Assembly: GCF_021018895.1 (NCBI RefSeq)
Contig: NC_079383.1
Span: forward strand, 22,442,853-22,506,852
Reading direction: 5' to 3'
Origin: Seriola aureovittata
Lineage: Eukaryota > Chordata > Actinopteri > Carangiformes > Carangidae
DNA: 64,000 bases
Positions 1 through 11,251 of the stretch are shown here, in pieces. Numbering within the stretch: the first letter of the stretch is position 1; the number at the start of each line of letters is the position of its first letter. The notes below the pieces were generated by a model. That model saw only the letters and a program-made list of their open reading frames with translations, ran no database searches and was not told where the DNA came from. The translations under genes and the position numbers were made by a program.

Positions 1-85
1 TCTTAAGATATTTGGTTTCTATTGCCTGCTGTGTGTTAAGCCCTGACAGTTGTCCAGAATATCAAGATACAGTGGTCGTTCTCAC

Positions 86-165
86 CTTCATCAGCTTTGT
101 GTCATCCACAGACACATGCAGCTTTGTCTCTGCTGTGTTTGGGTCCAGTTTGGCATCAGACTCAC
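86..165 (-). CDS. possible coding exon with PRY-like motif
   Basis: On the minus strand a good acceptor (pyrimidine-rich, ending catcag) precedes an 80-nt open stretch ending AAG before gtgaga. The reading contains LDPNTAETKLHVS, which resembles the start of PRY/SPRY (B30.2) domains, where an LDPNTA-type motif is common. It enters in phase 1, so it does not join directly to the phase-2 LRR exons of gene A. It may be part of a neighbouring gene or a C-terminal B30.2 unit running off the left edge. The call rests on one short motif. Confidence 0.3.
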
Positions 166-496
166 CTGATGGGAGGAGAAGAGACATAGAAGATAATCAG
201 AAATCAGTCTTTACTGTTCCTCTCTCAATCAGATCTGAGTCAGAGAATGGGAACAGAGTCCAACAGCAGCGGCTCAAAGCTTCCTGTCATCACTTAACTC
301 TTGGATGATCCTAGTTTTCCCCTTGGCTGTGTAACAACCTGAGTGAACACGTCCAAGTCAACTTAGTTTATGATATTGATATGCTAGCTGTTTGTAGTTG
401 CTTTTATTCAGCGAAATTTACTCAGGCTCCCCTGACTGCCTCTTTTCTTATTGGCTGACACCTGTTGCTAGAGCACTAGCATTGCCAGACACTACT

Positions 497-548
497 TCAG
501 TACTCACGGGTTTTGTCTCTGGAAGCTTTAATCACCCTGTTGTTTACC
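497..548 (-). CDS. possible short last coding exon of NLR gene A
   Basis: An acceptor (tctctacag) sits about 130 bp after the last LRR exon donor. One base completes the split codon, and 16 codons follow to a TGA at 497-499. The acceptor and the following 25 bases recur downstream of gene B (acceptor at 18180), which supports function or at least shared ancestry. No domain is visible. Confidence 0.35.
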
Positions 549-3500
549 CTGTAGAGAAAAACACAACCACAACAGGTACAAAGTGATTTGAAAATTATCA
601 GGTTTTGTTTGAGTTATCTTATTAAACCCAACAGTGATAATTCCAGATCAGTGGGCTGACTCCAACCCTCTACTGACCTCAGAGTCTCCAGACTACAGTC
701 TGGACTCTCCAGAAAATCACACAGGAGCTTCACTCCTGAAATCTTCAGCTTGTTTCCGCTCAAGTCCAGTTCTCTCAGATGGGAAGGGTTGGACTTAAGA
801 GCTGAGGCCAGAGAAACACAGCTGATCTCTGACAAACTGCAGGACCACAATCTGAGTAAAGAATAAAACAGGTCACACCCACTTATGTTGCAGTTTAGAG
901 TCACCAATTAACCCAACTTGCATGTCTTTGAACTGTGGTAGGAAACCAATCAGATATGTCCTAATCAATGAACTTCTGTCTAAAATTTGGAGAGTGACTT
1001 TATCCTTGTGTTATTGTGGGTCATCATAATGTCAGCCTTCTATAGACATCATCTAAATGTCAGCACAACATTCATACAAGGCCCTTCATCTTGCCAGCAG
1101 GTGGAAATTTGCATCAAAGTGCACAAACTGTCATTTACTGTTGCCAGTAGGTGGTAGTGGTAGTAGGTAGTATTGTCATCTTTAGGCCAAAATTCTTATC
1201 AAACATGTTAAGTTCGGGGCTGATTTGACCATATATTGTTGAGTTACAAACCACTTCCTGTTTCCTGGCAAAACATAAAAGTTTGACCAGGGCCTTCACA
1301 AATTATGTAAATAAATTGGGTTAAATGGTAAATTAAACATATAAGATGTATAATTGTAGTAATCATTGAACTAACCCCAGAGTCTCAAGTCTGCAATCTG
1401 AACTCTCCAGAAAACCACTCAGTAGCTTCACTCCTGAATCCTGCAGCTTGTTTTCACTCAGGTGCAGCTCTCTCAGATGGGAGGGGTTGGACTTCAAAGC
1501 TGAGGTCAAAGAAGCACAGCTGATCTCTGACAATCTGCAGTCCATCAATCTGAATAAGAAAATAAATCATGTAGATAAAAATCATTGGTAATCCAATCAG
1601 ATATTTCCTAATCAATGAGCTTTTCTCTAGAATCAGCAGAGTGACTTTGTCCCTCTGTTACTGTGGCTCATCATAATGTCAGCATTCAACAGACATCATT
1701 CTAATGTCACCACAGATTTCACACAACTATTCATGTAAACAACAAAGTAAAATATTAATCAATCAATATTAATAATCGATATCAACAATCGGTGATATTA
1801 CCCCAGACTCTCCAGTCTACTGTCTTGACTCTCCAGAAAACCACACAGTTCCTTCACTCCTGAATCCTGCAGCTTGTTGTAGCTCAGATCCAGGTGTCTT
1901 AGGTGGGAGGGGTTGGATTTCAGAGCTGAAGCCAGAGAAGAACAGCTGATCTCTGACAAACTACAGGACCACAGTCTGAGTGAAGAATGAAACATGTAAC
2001 TTTAGTAGACAAAGTTCCTGCTTGAAAACATTCAGTGTTTCATCATCTGTTCAGAACTGAAGACGGTTTAGAAAGTGGAAGTTGAGAAAATGGAAACACC
2101 AAACAACTGAACCAACAGGATGCAAAAAGTGACAAAGAGCTGTTATTAATATTAATGACAACATGCTAATGCTTCAGCAAAGACATAGTGACTTCAACTA
2201 TTAAAATCTAGCAGCTCCACCAATAGCTCCATCTATACAAACTCATATTGTGCAACCAAACACAAGTAGAAAAAATCCACAGAAATTTATCTCACTTTCT
2301 ACTCAGTTTCCAAATATACCAAATGTAGAATGAGAGCAAAATTGAGCTGAAGACATCGAAAATATTTCCATTTTATGGAATACGGCAACAGTCTTTTGTG
2401 AGTACATTCAGTACTATATGAAAAAGAATATGTGGACCAAAGACATTAATCATTTTATGAATGTAGGTTATGTATTTATATATTGGGTTCAATGGTAAAT
2501 TTAACATATAAGATCTACAATAGTAACAATCAAAACATTAATTACCCCAGAGTCTCCAGTCCACAGTCTGGACTCTCCAGAAAACCACACAGCTCCTTCA
2601 CTCCTGAGTCCTGCAGCTTGTTTCTACTCAGCTGCAGTTCTTTCAGATGGGAGGGGTTTAACTTCTGTGCTAAGGTCAGAGAAGCACAGCTGATCTCTGA
2701 CAACCTGCAGGCACCCAATCTGAATAAAGAATAAAACATGTTGAAGCATGTTAAGATGGCAATACTGCAGGCTGTACATACCGTCAGTCACAGACATTCG
2801 TGATTGCATAATCCTGCTGACAAAACAACAAACCGACGTAAGTGAAAATATAACCTCCTCTGCAGATATAAAAAACAAAGCAAATAATCTATAATCCAAT
2901 CAGATATTTCCTAATCAATGAGCTTTTAAAACTAGAAGAGTGACTTTGTCATTCTTTTTTTGTTGGTCATCATAATGTCACCCTTCTACAGACATCCAAA
3001 TGTCACCACAATACCTCAGCAAGTAAACACTGGAAAGATACTAAACTTGATATGTGAAACTTAGACTGTTGAAGCCTTGTATTAGTTTAAATTGAACTTA
3101 AAATGTGTAATTTTACACAGAAAAAGAATCTGAATTTTGCCGTAATCTCCTTGAATTTAAATGTTTTTATGTACCATGTTATGTTATATTTTGTTATTGT
3201 TATTTTGATCTTATTAATATTATATTTTATTGGTACATTATCAGCTTGTCAGTGGTTTCTAAAGCATTCTGAATAACACTAACCAGTACAAAAGATGCTA
3301 GACAAATGAAGTCTGATTGATTGATTGTAAGTTAAAAAGCAAGTCTTTCATACAATTTTTCACCCATTTGGAAAGATGAAATATTTCTTTAAAAAATTAC
3401 AATTTCTTCAGATTTGCACTTTAAAAATTACAGTCAAGTATTTGAATTAAATGTATACAAAAAACGATAAAAGGTCCAGTCAGTGAACTGACCTCAGAAT

Positions 3501-6500
3501 CTCCAGTCTACAGTTGGGACTCTCCAGTCCAGCACACAGCTGCTTAACTCCTGAATCCTGCAGCTCGTTTCCATTCAGGTTCAGTTCTCTCAGATGGGAG
3601 GGGTTAGACTTAAGAGCCGAGGCCACAACTTTACAGTGAGTCTCTGAGAGTCCACAACCAGGAAGTCTGTCATGACACATTACAAATGTCATTATGAACA
3701 AACTTTGTATTTACTTGAAGCATTTGATGGCAAAACAGTCTCATCTCTCACTGTCTCTGACATACAACAATAATTCTAATCACTCTCTTATACCTGCAGA
3801 CATTTTTTAATTTATTTTTTTGGTCATTTTATGCCTTTATTGGATAGCATAGTGGAGATAGACAGGAAATGCAGGGAGAGATGCAGTTGTCTACAAGATC
3901 AGAGATTTTCTCTGGAAAATTATACAGATCTTACTTTGAGCACACCAGTAACAACAGCAACTGTCAAGAATTTGACAAGCAATTGAATAAACAAGTAATC
4001 AATGAACAAGTCGAACACTATTTTCTGAATGATTAAGTTTAATGTGTATATTTGAACTTAACTACTAATCTACTCTGATCATGTTCATGATCTTATCTGG
4101 ACTCACCGAGCCTTCCTGCAGTTCCTCACAGCTGGAATCAGTCTCTGTAGTCCCTCCACTGATGTGTTGTACTCCTTCAGGTCCAACTCATCCAGAACCT
4201 CCTCTGACATCTGCAGCATGTAGGCCAGAGCTGAGCACTGGATCTCAGAGAGTTTCTCCTCTGGTATGTTCTCTGACTTCAGGAACTCTTGGATCTCCCG
4301 ATGAACCGAGTGGTCCTTCATCTCCATCAGACAGTGGAAGATGTTGATGCTTCTGTCAGGAGAGATATCATCAGTGCTCATCTTCTTCAGGTTGTTGATG
4401 GTCCTCTGGATGGTTTCTGGACTGTTCTTTCTCTGACCCAGCAGACCTCCTAAGAGTCTCTGGTTGGACTCCAGAGAGAGGCCATGAAGGAAGCGAACAA
4501 ACAGGTCCAGGTGACCATTTCTGCTTTCAAGTGATTTCTCCATAGCTCCCCTCAGGAAGACATCCAGAGAAGGGTCATGGGTGTCATTTGTTCCAAGAAT
4601 CTTACAAATCCTACCGAAAAGAGACTCGGGGTTCGAGTTCCAGTGTTTGAAGTCTTCTCCCAGGAAGTCCTTCAGGACCTCTGTCTTCCTGTTGGTGTAA
4701 CAGTGGAACATGTAGACTGCAGCCAGAAACTCCTGAACGCTCAGATGAACAAAGCAGTAGACTGTTTTCTGGAAGATCACACTCTCTCTTCTGAAGATCT
4801 CAGTACAAAGTCCTGAGTACACCGAGGCCTCTGTGACATCAAGACCACACTGCTCCAGGTCTTCTTGGTAAAACATGATGTTTCCTTTCTCCAGATGTTC
4901 AAACGCCAGCCTCCCCAGCTTCAGAAGAACTTCCCTGTCAGCCTCCGTCAGCTGTTTCTTGTGTTTTTTCTTCTTCTTTTCCTTGTGTCCCTCATCATAC
5001 TTATTCTTCCTCTGTGTCTGAACCAGCAGGAAGTGTGAGTACAGGTCAGTCAGGGTCTGGGGCAGCTCTCCTCTCTGGTCTGTGGTCAACATGTGCTCCA
5101 GAACTGTAGCAGTGATCCAGCAGAAGACTGGGATATGGCACATGATGTGGAGGCTCCTGGACGTCTTGATGTGTGAGATGATTCTGCTGGACAGCTCTTC
5201 ATCACTAGATCTCCTCCTGAAGTACTCCTCCTTCTGGGCATCAGTGAAGCCTCGTACTTCTGTTACCCTGTCCACACATGTAGGAGGGATCTGATTGGCC
5301 GCCGCAGGTCTGGAAGTTATCCAGACGAGAGCCGAGGGAAGCAGATTCCCCCTGATGAGGTTTGTCAGCAGCACGTTGACTGATGACTCCTGTGTGACAT
5401 CAGACACAGACTTCCTGTTGTTGAAATCCAGTGACAGTCTGCTTTCATCCAGGCCGTCAAAGATGAACAGAACTTTACAGACAGCGAGCTGCTCTGCTGT
5501 GACCTTCTGTAATGTTGGATGGAAAACATGGAGCAGCCTGAGAAGACTGTACTGCTGATCTCTGATCAGGTTCAGTTCCCTGAACGAAAGCAGAACCAGC
5601 AGACTGACATCTTGGTTCTCCAAGCCCTCTGCCCAGTCCAGAGAGAACTTCTGCACTGAGAAGGTTTTTCCAACGCCAGCGACGCCGTTGGTCAGAACCA
5701 CTCTGATGGTTCTCTGCTGGTCAGGTGATGCTTTAAAGATGTCTTCTCTCCATTGCTCAGGTAAGACTTTAAAGATGTCATGGCATCTGATTGGAGTGTC
5801 ATGGAGGGTCTCCATCTTGGAAGTTGTCTCCAGCTGCCTCACCTCATGTTGGGTATTAACCTCTTCACTCTGTCCCTCTGTGATGTAGAGCTCAGTGTAG
5901 ATCCTGTTGAGGAGGGTTCCACTTCCTGTTCCATCAGTTCCTTCAGTCACACGTTCACATCTGCTCCTCAGACTGATCTTATGTTGATGTAAAACCTCCT
6001 GCAGACCACTATCTGCTGAAAGAGAAGAGACAACGTCAGACTGAAGAAACAGAATCTGAGAATCTGATGATTATTTTCATCAGCTGCAGAAAAACTAAAG
6101 ACAAACAAAGAAAAGATTTTTAATGTTGTGGTATTTATGATCATCTTAAAGGTCGATGCTGTGTGATGTAACAAATTACACTGTATAAAGAAAGTCCTGG
6201 TTTCAGAAGTGATGACATCATCATACAGATGTTCAGTCTCACTTTGTTCAGTGCTGGTCTGACTGGCTGTCTGCAGTCCAGGTCTTGTTCTGGATCTTTG
6301 TCCACACTGGGGACAGGAGGAGTCTCCTGATGAACCAGACTGGTCCCAGTATGAGGTGAAGCACTGTCTGCAGAACCAGTGTCCACAGCTGGTAGAGACT
6401 GGATCCTTCAGGACGTCCTGACACAGAGCACAGCTGGACAGCTGCTCCTCCACAGACACATCACTCCTAATCCTCCCTCTGTGGACATGAACATATGTCT

Positions 6501-7319
6501 TTTTAGATTAAAAACTCTTTCAAATCTTTCATTATTCTAACAAAAAGATTTTAACTAAGCCTAACCCTAGATAATTGGATAGCAATTGACTCACTGGCCA
6601 TTTAGTGAATGTTATGTATGGAGTTGTAATAAGAGAATTACTTGCCATTCAAATAGGGTTATGGTTTTGCCTGTTTTATCATCTTTCAAAAACATAAAAA
6701 ATTAATGGGTGTAGTTGTGTGCTTCATAGAGCTGTTTAGTACATGCACAAATAAATCTTAATCTGCATATCTTTGCAATAAACTGATATGCTTTGTTACT
6801 GAATCATTGATTTTGAGGAAACAAATACCACACAAGTGAAAACATGTCTAATATGTGAGAGCAGCTTCTGTATCAGGTGAGGAACTGAGACAACAAGTCT
6901 GACCAATGTAACTGACAGGCGTGAGTCTGTGATTGATGTGACTGATTTTCAACATTATGCTTTAATGAAAGTTTTTCATAAAGAAATTCTCACCATAAGG
7001 AGGCATGGACACAGACCTAAAACCAAGAGCCACAACATGAACTGCAACAACATCAAGTCAGGATCTTTTGTATGTCATTCCTTATCTCTCTCTGTTCTCA
7101 TTTCGTATAATCTCTCTACTGTCAGCTCCCAAAATCACAGACCAAAAATGCTGTGCAAAAATAAGTTAAGGAAGTGTACAAGTTCTCTTACCTTGTAGTT
7201 GAAGGTCCAGATTCCTTACTGAGTGCTGGAGGATGATCTATGGACCGGTCAATGTTCAAAGAAATGGATTCTGAAGACTCTTCTCTGTCCCCCTCTTCTT
7301 CTACACAATCACTCATCCT
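497..7319 (-). CDS. NLR gene A: RING-FISNA-NACHT-LRR receptor (NLRC3-like), span
   Basis: This is a multi-exon fish NLR, read right to left. Coding exons are 7192-7319, 6243-6478, 4107-6015, then LRR exons 3493-3666, 2546-2719, 1802-1975, 1376-1549 and 678-851, and possibly a short last exon 497-548. All introns are phase-consistent. With the short last exon the model is 3192 nt, about 1063 residues, with no internal stop. NLRs are cytosolic sensors or regulators of innate immunity. The NACHT domain binds ATP and oligomerises, and the LRRs usually sense or inhibit. The RING suggests ubiquitin-ligase activity (inferred). Gene B shares the exon plan, so the pair arose by tandem duplication. The real 3' end could lie further left, for example with a B30.2 exon. 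Confidence 0.85.
678..851 (-). CDS. NLR A LRR exon 5
   Basis: A 174-nt exon (58 residues) with acceptor tttactcag and donor GAG/gtcagt. It encodes one ribonuclease-inhibitor-type LRR unit with the family core [21 protein letters not shown] and GVKLLCDFL. It is phase 2 in and out, like every LRR exon here. Confidence 0.85.
1376..1549 (-). CDS. NLR A LRR exon 4
   Basis: A 174-nt phase-2 LRR exon bounded by ttattcag and GGG/gttagt. It contains [27 protein letters not shown] and [11 protein letters not shown]. Confidence 0.85.
1802..1975 (-). CDS. NLR A LRR exon 3
   Basis: A 174-nt phase-2 LRR exon bounded by ttcactcag and GGG/gtaata. It contains [22 protein letters not shown] and [11 protein letters not shown]. 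Confidence 0.85.
2546..2719 (-). CDS. NLR A LRR exon 2
   Basis: A 174-nt phase-2 LRR exon bounded by tttattcag and GGG/gtaatt. It contains [19 protein letters not shown] and [14 protein letters not shown]. The usual ALKSNPS is changed to AQKLNPS. Confidence 0.85.
3493..3666 (-). CDS. NLR A LRR exon 1
   Basis: A 174-nt phase-2 exon bounded by catgacag and GAG/gtcagt. It is the first repeat after NACHT and the most divergent of the five: [35 protein letters not shown]. The LCAGLESP form is typical of the first LRR in this family. Confidence 0.85.
4107..6015 (-). CDS. NLR A FISNA-NACHT exon
   Basis: A large 1909-nt exon (about 636 residues) from acceptor tttcag (start 6015) to donor CTCG/gtgagt. 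It opens with the fish-specific FISNA segment ([12 protein letters not shown], then [14 protein letters not shown]). The NACHT ATPase core follows, with Walker A GVAGVGKT and Walker [11 protein letters not shown] sensor-like ITSRP comes next, and then the winged-helix signature [22 protein letters not shown] binds and hydrolyses ATP to drive NLR oligomerisation in the cytosol. Compared with the gene B exon it has 39 more codons: an in-frame insertion near the FISNA/NACHT junction that repeats DIFK, a lysine-rich stretch (EKKKKKHKK), and extra residues near the C-terminal helical region. The start lies upstream of the first ATG because the exon is internal. Confidence 0.93.
6243..6478 (-). CDS. 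NLR A RING-finger exon
   Basis: A 236-nt exon bounded by gtccacag and ACAAA/gtgaga. It encodes a C3HC4 RING: C-x2-C-x11-C-x-H-x2-C-x2-C-x15-C-x2-C. It joins in frame to the N-terminal exon and to the FISNA exon. RING domains recruit E2 enzymes, so this NLR may act as a ubiquitin ligase or keep a protein-binding zinc finger (inferred). Confidence 0.85.
7192..7319 (-). CDS. NLR A N-terminal exon with start codon
   Basis: Acceptor gaagtccag is followed by AGG and an ATG at 7316. The exon encodes 41 acidic, serine-rich residues ([17 protein letters not shown], then [15 protein letters not shown]) and ends at ACAAG/gtaaga. The gene B counterpart has the same acceptor, ATG position and phase, which supports this start. 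Short Ser/Pro/acidic N-terminal peptides of this kind are usual in fish NLRC3-like proteins. Confidence 0.75.
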
Positions 7320-7673
7320 CTGGACTTCATTCAGTGTGGGATGTAAACCACTAATTCTGATTGTCAGCTCACAAACACAGGAACTGCACGCAAGACTGAG
7401 GGAACAGCAAGTAACACACACACGTGGTCAGTTTTCTCAGGTTAGGTGTAAGTTTAATATGTATTATTCAGCCCATCACAATGTAGTATGAAACTGTTGA
7501 GTCCGACTGAGAGAACAGGAAGAACCACTCAGACATTATTTTCTCCTTTTCTTTCAGTGTCTTTTTATGGTCAAAAGTTAATTCTGACTCTTCTTCCCTT
7601 CACAGTCCAAAGGGAGAAAACTGACTCAGAGACTTTGACAGTAAAATAACAATAATGTTGTTTTAACACTCAC

Positions 7674-7760
7674 CTGCCTCAGCCTCTAGTTTTCCTTCTT
7701 CTGCTCCGTTCACTCAACATGGAGTCTGAACTAACTGACTGAACATCTTCAATGTTCCCT
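7674..7760 (-). other. NLR A non-coding first exon (right end approximate)
   Basis: Donor GGCAG/gtgagt at 7674 matches the donor at 30096 upstream of gene B, and the flanking sequence is similar, so this is a shared 5' UTR exon. It carries a complete 13-codon upstream reading frame (ATG at 7720, TGA at 7679-7681). The transcription start cannot be fixed from sequence alone. Confidence 0.5.
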
Positions 7761-9842
7761 CCCTTGTTCTCATGCACCTGGATCACATGGTCTATGTTGC
7801 TCCTCCCCTCTCAATGTACAGGAAATCTCGAGTCTGTCTACATGCATGTTTTTTTTGACCAGTTAGAAATATGTTTAAATTAGTTGTAATTCCATCATTC
7901 TATTATTAGTTTATTTTACAGACTTACTTTATAATAAATTATATAAATAATGTTTATTACCATTATAAACAGCTGGCCATGACCCAGCTGATCATCTGGA
8001 TGTGGATCTTACTGTTGAACAGGTGACAGTGAGTTAAGGCGAACAGCCAGGACTGTGTCCTGTCCCCCGACTCTTCTTCCTTTACATAAACATTGTCATA
8101 TGCCATCACAGTTCAGTTACCATCCTTTAAGTCCACTGATGATAATAGGCCTCATATCCAGTAAGAAGCAGGACAATGCAGTGGGAGCAGGTAGCCAAAG
8201 CAGGTAGTGCCACCACAACAACTCTCTATTTTTACATGAAGCAGAATTTTAAAAGTGATATTATATTTATTTGCTTATTCCAATATTTAATATTTTCATA
8301 CATAAAGAGTTGTGAATATGTATAGCTTTTTATTAAGAGAGGAATGACATATAGTCCATGCTGTAATTTAGACAGTTACACATTGTTCTTCAGGATCTCA
8401 GTGTCGGTATCTTCAATTTGAAATAAAGTAATGGATACTACATTAAAGTACCAAACCTCAGCTTTAATTTGAGCAGGTTTAAATCAATATAGGAAGAACA
8501 GTGGCCAAATAAAAGGGTTCAAATTGTTTGAGCTTCCATTGCAGATTTATTTTCTTCAGATCAATAATGATTAAGTTTTAATGTACCTTTATTTTTATTT
8601 ATACGGTATCTTTTTGGTTAATGTTGAATAAGTCACTGGAGTCACCACATGAAAATGTAATTTTCACTTCCTATTTTTATGTCAGTTACCAAATGTTTGT
8701 CTGTGTGACCTAACCCCTGGCTCTGGATAGGGAACTATTCTCAATGACACCGGAAACATCTCTGTGCAACATTTACAGTTGACAAGGCGTTGTCAAGTAT
8801 TATCTCAGTTTTCTATGTATTCTACGACCCATTTTCTTCATTCATATGTATTTTAATGACTGAAAACTGAAGATAAAGACATTGGTTATGGATTTGAATA
8901 TATACACTCCAATAATAATCTTTTTAAGAGATTTTCTTTTCTTAGTCTGGGATAAAATTACTTAAGACCAATATTAACACACATAGTATAGACACACATG
9001 GTATAAACAAGCGATCCTCAGTTTAAAGCAGCCAAGGCAAATAAGTCTCATGTTATTTCTCATTACTTAGACTGTAAATGTATAATTTCTTTATTTGGAC
9101 CTGCTCTGTAGCCTTGCATCATAGGAAGTTGACTTGATTTTCAGTCACAGCAACTAAACAGGGAAGTTGAGTAGTTTATTACACATCAGCTCAAATTTAT
9201 TGACTGAACCATTTTCACTTCACATCACAAAAGATGTCATCACTGCTTCTTGGCTCATTTGGCGAGAAACATTTTCAAGGATTTCACTTTCTGGCTTGTT
9301 AACATAGACAGTTATATTATGTTTTTACTTTTCATGAACTGCACTGAAAAATACATGATATGATGTTTTATCTGCTGGAGTTTGGTTTAGCAGAAAGACA
9401 CTAATGAAATAAGAGGTTTGTTAACTTTAGCAGCTCGTCTGTGGAATTATTCAGCAGTGACATTAAATCTGATATTTCATGGTGCAGCTTGCACATGTTG
9501 ATAATATAATTACAAGACAGGTGTGGTTGTACAGGAGAAGTTCCTGGTGTGAACGTTCACATTTGATGTAGAAATTCAGCTGAAGATCTTGTTTTGTAAA
9601 AGCTTCTGCATTATTGTGTTTGTAAATCCAGGTGAAGAGTTTCATGGCGGTCCGGTCTCAGATGCTACTTCAGAATAGAGAACGGAGTCCCGCTTGTGAC
9701 AGGTGTGTGTTAGTAAAAATAGAGAAATAGTTGCCGCTGTTCATCATACTATGTCTCTATGTCCTGTTTATTATTTTTTACTAAATATGCCCAGTTAGGA
9801 TGTTGGAGGTGGGAATGAGTGTATTTCTTGTGGAGTTTGAAA
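7761..9842. other. intergenic stretch, no gene seen
   Basis: AT-rich sequence upstream of NLR A. Apart from the decayed LINE-like piece near 8010-8200 no coding signal, RNA gene or clear repeat was recognised. Confidence 0.6.
8010..8200 (+). mobile_element. decayed LINE reverse-transcriptase fragment
   Basis: The plus strand reads QDCVLSPRLFFLYIN, which resembles the QGCVLSPLLFSLYTND motif of fish LINE reverse transcriptases. Stops follow soon after. It is a short, old remnant. Confidence 0.35.
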
Positions 9843-10363
9843 GGCTACATCTACACTACTACGTTTAAGTTTTAAAACTCATCACTTCCGCCTGGTATCC
9901 ACACTACTCAGGAGTTTTCGAGCATGTAAAACAGACTTTTGGAAACACTGCTGGACCCGTTTTAGTTTGAAAACTCCAGGGTTGAGTCGGAGTCTGATTT
10001 GACAGAAATGGAGACCTTTGGAAATGATGATGTAAACACCCGCTGTCGCTCCGATTGGGTCTTATCAGCCATGACTACCAGTGGTGAATACTACATGGAT
10101 AATGAATTACAAGCATTACTGACCTTGTTGTCTTTGCTACTGCAACTGTTCTGCATTTTAATGCTACAAATGCCATTACTGTTTCTTGTTCATAGTATTT
10201 TGTGCAACTAAGCAGCTGCAGAGTAGACAGTCTTCTCCCTGTTTATACCGGCACATGCACGCCCAGTGTAGGTGAATGGTTATGTATGTAGCTGTTTTCA
10301 GGTGTTACTATGGATGGAGATGTTTTCGTTTTAAAATGAAAACATATTAGTGTGCACATAGCC
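9843..10363. mobile_element. MITE-like element with terminal inverted repeats
   Basis: The left end (ggctacatctacactac...) and the reverse complement of the right end (ggctatgtgcacactaa...) match at about 26 of 36 positions, both running into a ttttaaaac stretch. The interior of about 450 bp codes for nothing recognisable. No clear target-site duplication was found, so the superfamily is not assigned. Confidence 0.45.
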
Positions 10364-10601
10364 TGAGCTAATGGTGGGTTTCCTCTTTGAGATAATGAAC
10401 ATCTTCCACCCATTACTTCTGTGATTTTGCAGTTCAATGCACAAAAATCAACTCCACATTTGATCTTCTCATAAGCTTTAATCATTTGCCCCACCCCCAC
10501 CCCCATTACACGCTCATGTTTTGAGAGTTTTAAGGTTTCGACAAAAGTATAAGAATTAAAGATGTGCTGGCAAAAACACCCTGACAGACAGTGTTTCTGC
10601 T

Positions 10602-10850
10602 TCACATTAAGTTCAGCTCTGTTGAAAGGCATGAATCTACCTCACAGAGAGCAGCAATCAGAGCTGCAATGGCTTGTGATCCTTTTATTCATACCGTGTC
10701 AATCACCATTCGAGCTTTGTCTGCCCTGCTCAGTGCTCCAGCAGAATACATTTCATCATCAGTTATCACCCCACGCTCCAGGAGTTTATCCAAGCAGCTT
10801 ACATAGAACAGGTTCAGACACACTGTAGATAAACTGTCTACTCTGCGGTC
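10602..10850 (-). pseudogene. decayed CARD-domain sequence
   Basis: The minus strand shows a CARD similar to the intact one nearby: FIYSVSEPVLCKLL, then DKLLERGVITDDEM and SRADKARMVIDTV, then KGSQAIAALIAAL. It is broken twice. An extra base (CTT G GAT) shifts frame after CKLL, and a TGA replaces the CGA arginine codon after IDTV, a typical CpG decay. The upstream exon boundary is unclear. CARD domains mediate homotypic assembly in inflammasome and caspase signalling. Confidence 0.7.
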
Positions 10851-11144
10851 CCAGCCGGGAGCCCCTCCACAAACTCTCATAAGTCAGTTCTGTCTCTCCT
10901 GCAGCTGAATGCTGACCATGCCCATCCCCACAGCTATGTATAGTGAATACATTTACTAACACATTTAAACAAACAGATAAATGGTGGACAGTATATGCCT
11001 AGTATGTATATGCTTATAAGTAAGGCCTTTATTAAAACAGACTTTAACAATAAAACCTTTAAGATTTAAAGATTATAATAATTACTGGTAATGTGAGAAT
11101 GTAAAACAGATCCTCATCACACTCCACAGTTTCTGGCTTTTGCG

Positions 11145-11251
11145 TCACAATTTGAGCTGTTTGGAAAGGTATGGATCCAAATTACGGAGAGCATCAATCA
11201 GAATTGAGCTGGCTTCATTTCCCTTTTTTCGCACAGTGTCAATCACGTCTC
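11145..11251 (-). pseudogene. CARD exon, 3' part, cut off by LTR element insertion
   Basis: The minus strand encodes the C-terminal half of a CARD (VIDTVRKKGNEASS, then IDALRNLDPYLSKQLKL and TGA at 11145-11147). It is separated from its N-terminal half at 17265-17440 by the retroelement. The last five bases, 11247-11251, are the target-site duplication gtctc. Counting one duplication copy, the two halves form a single 278-nt exon with a 91-codon frame and no stop before the natural end. Confidence 0.85.

Noticed and set aside
5295..5558. Plus-strand open frame, identical to one at 27790-28053
   Set aside because: Shadow of the NACHT exons. Its conservation reflects the minus-strand coding sequence.
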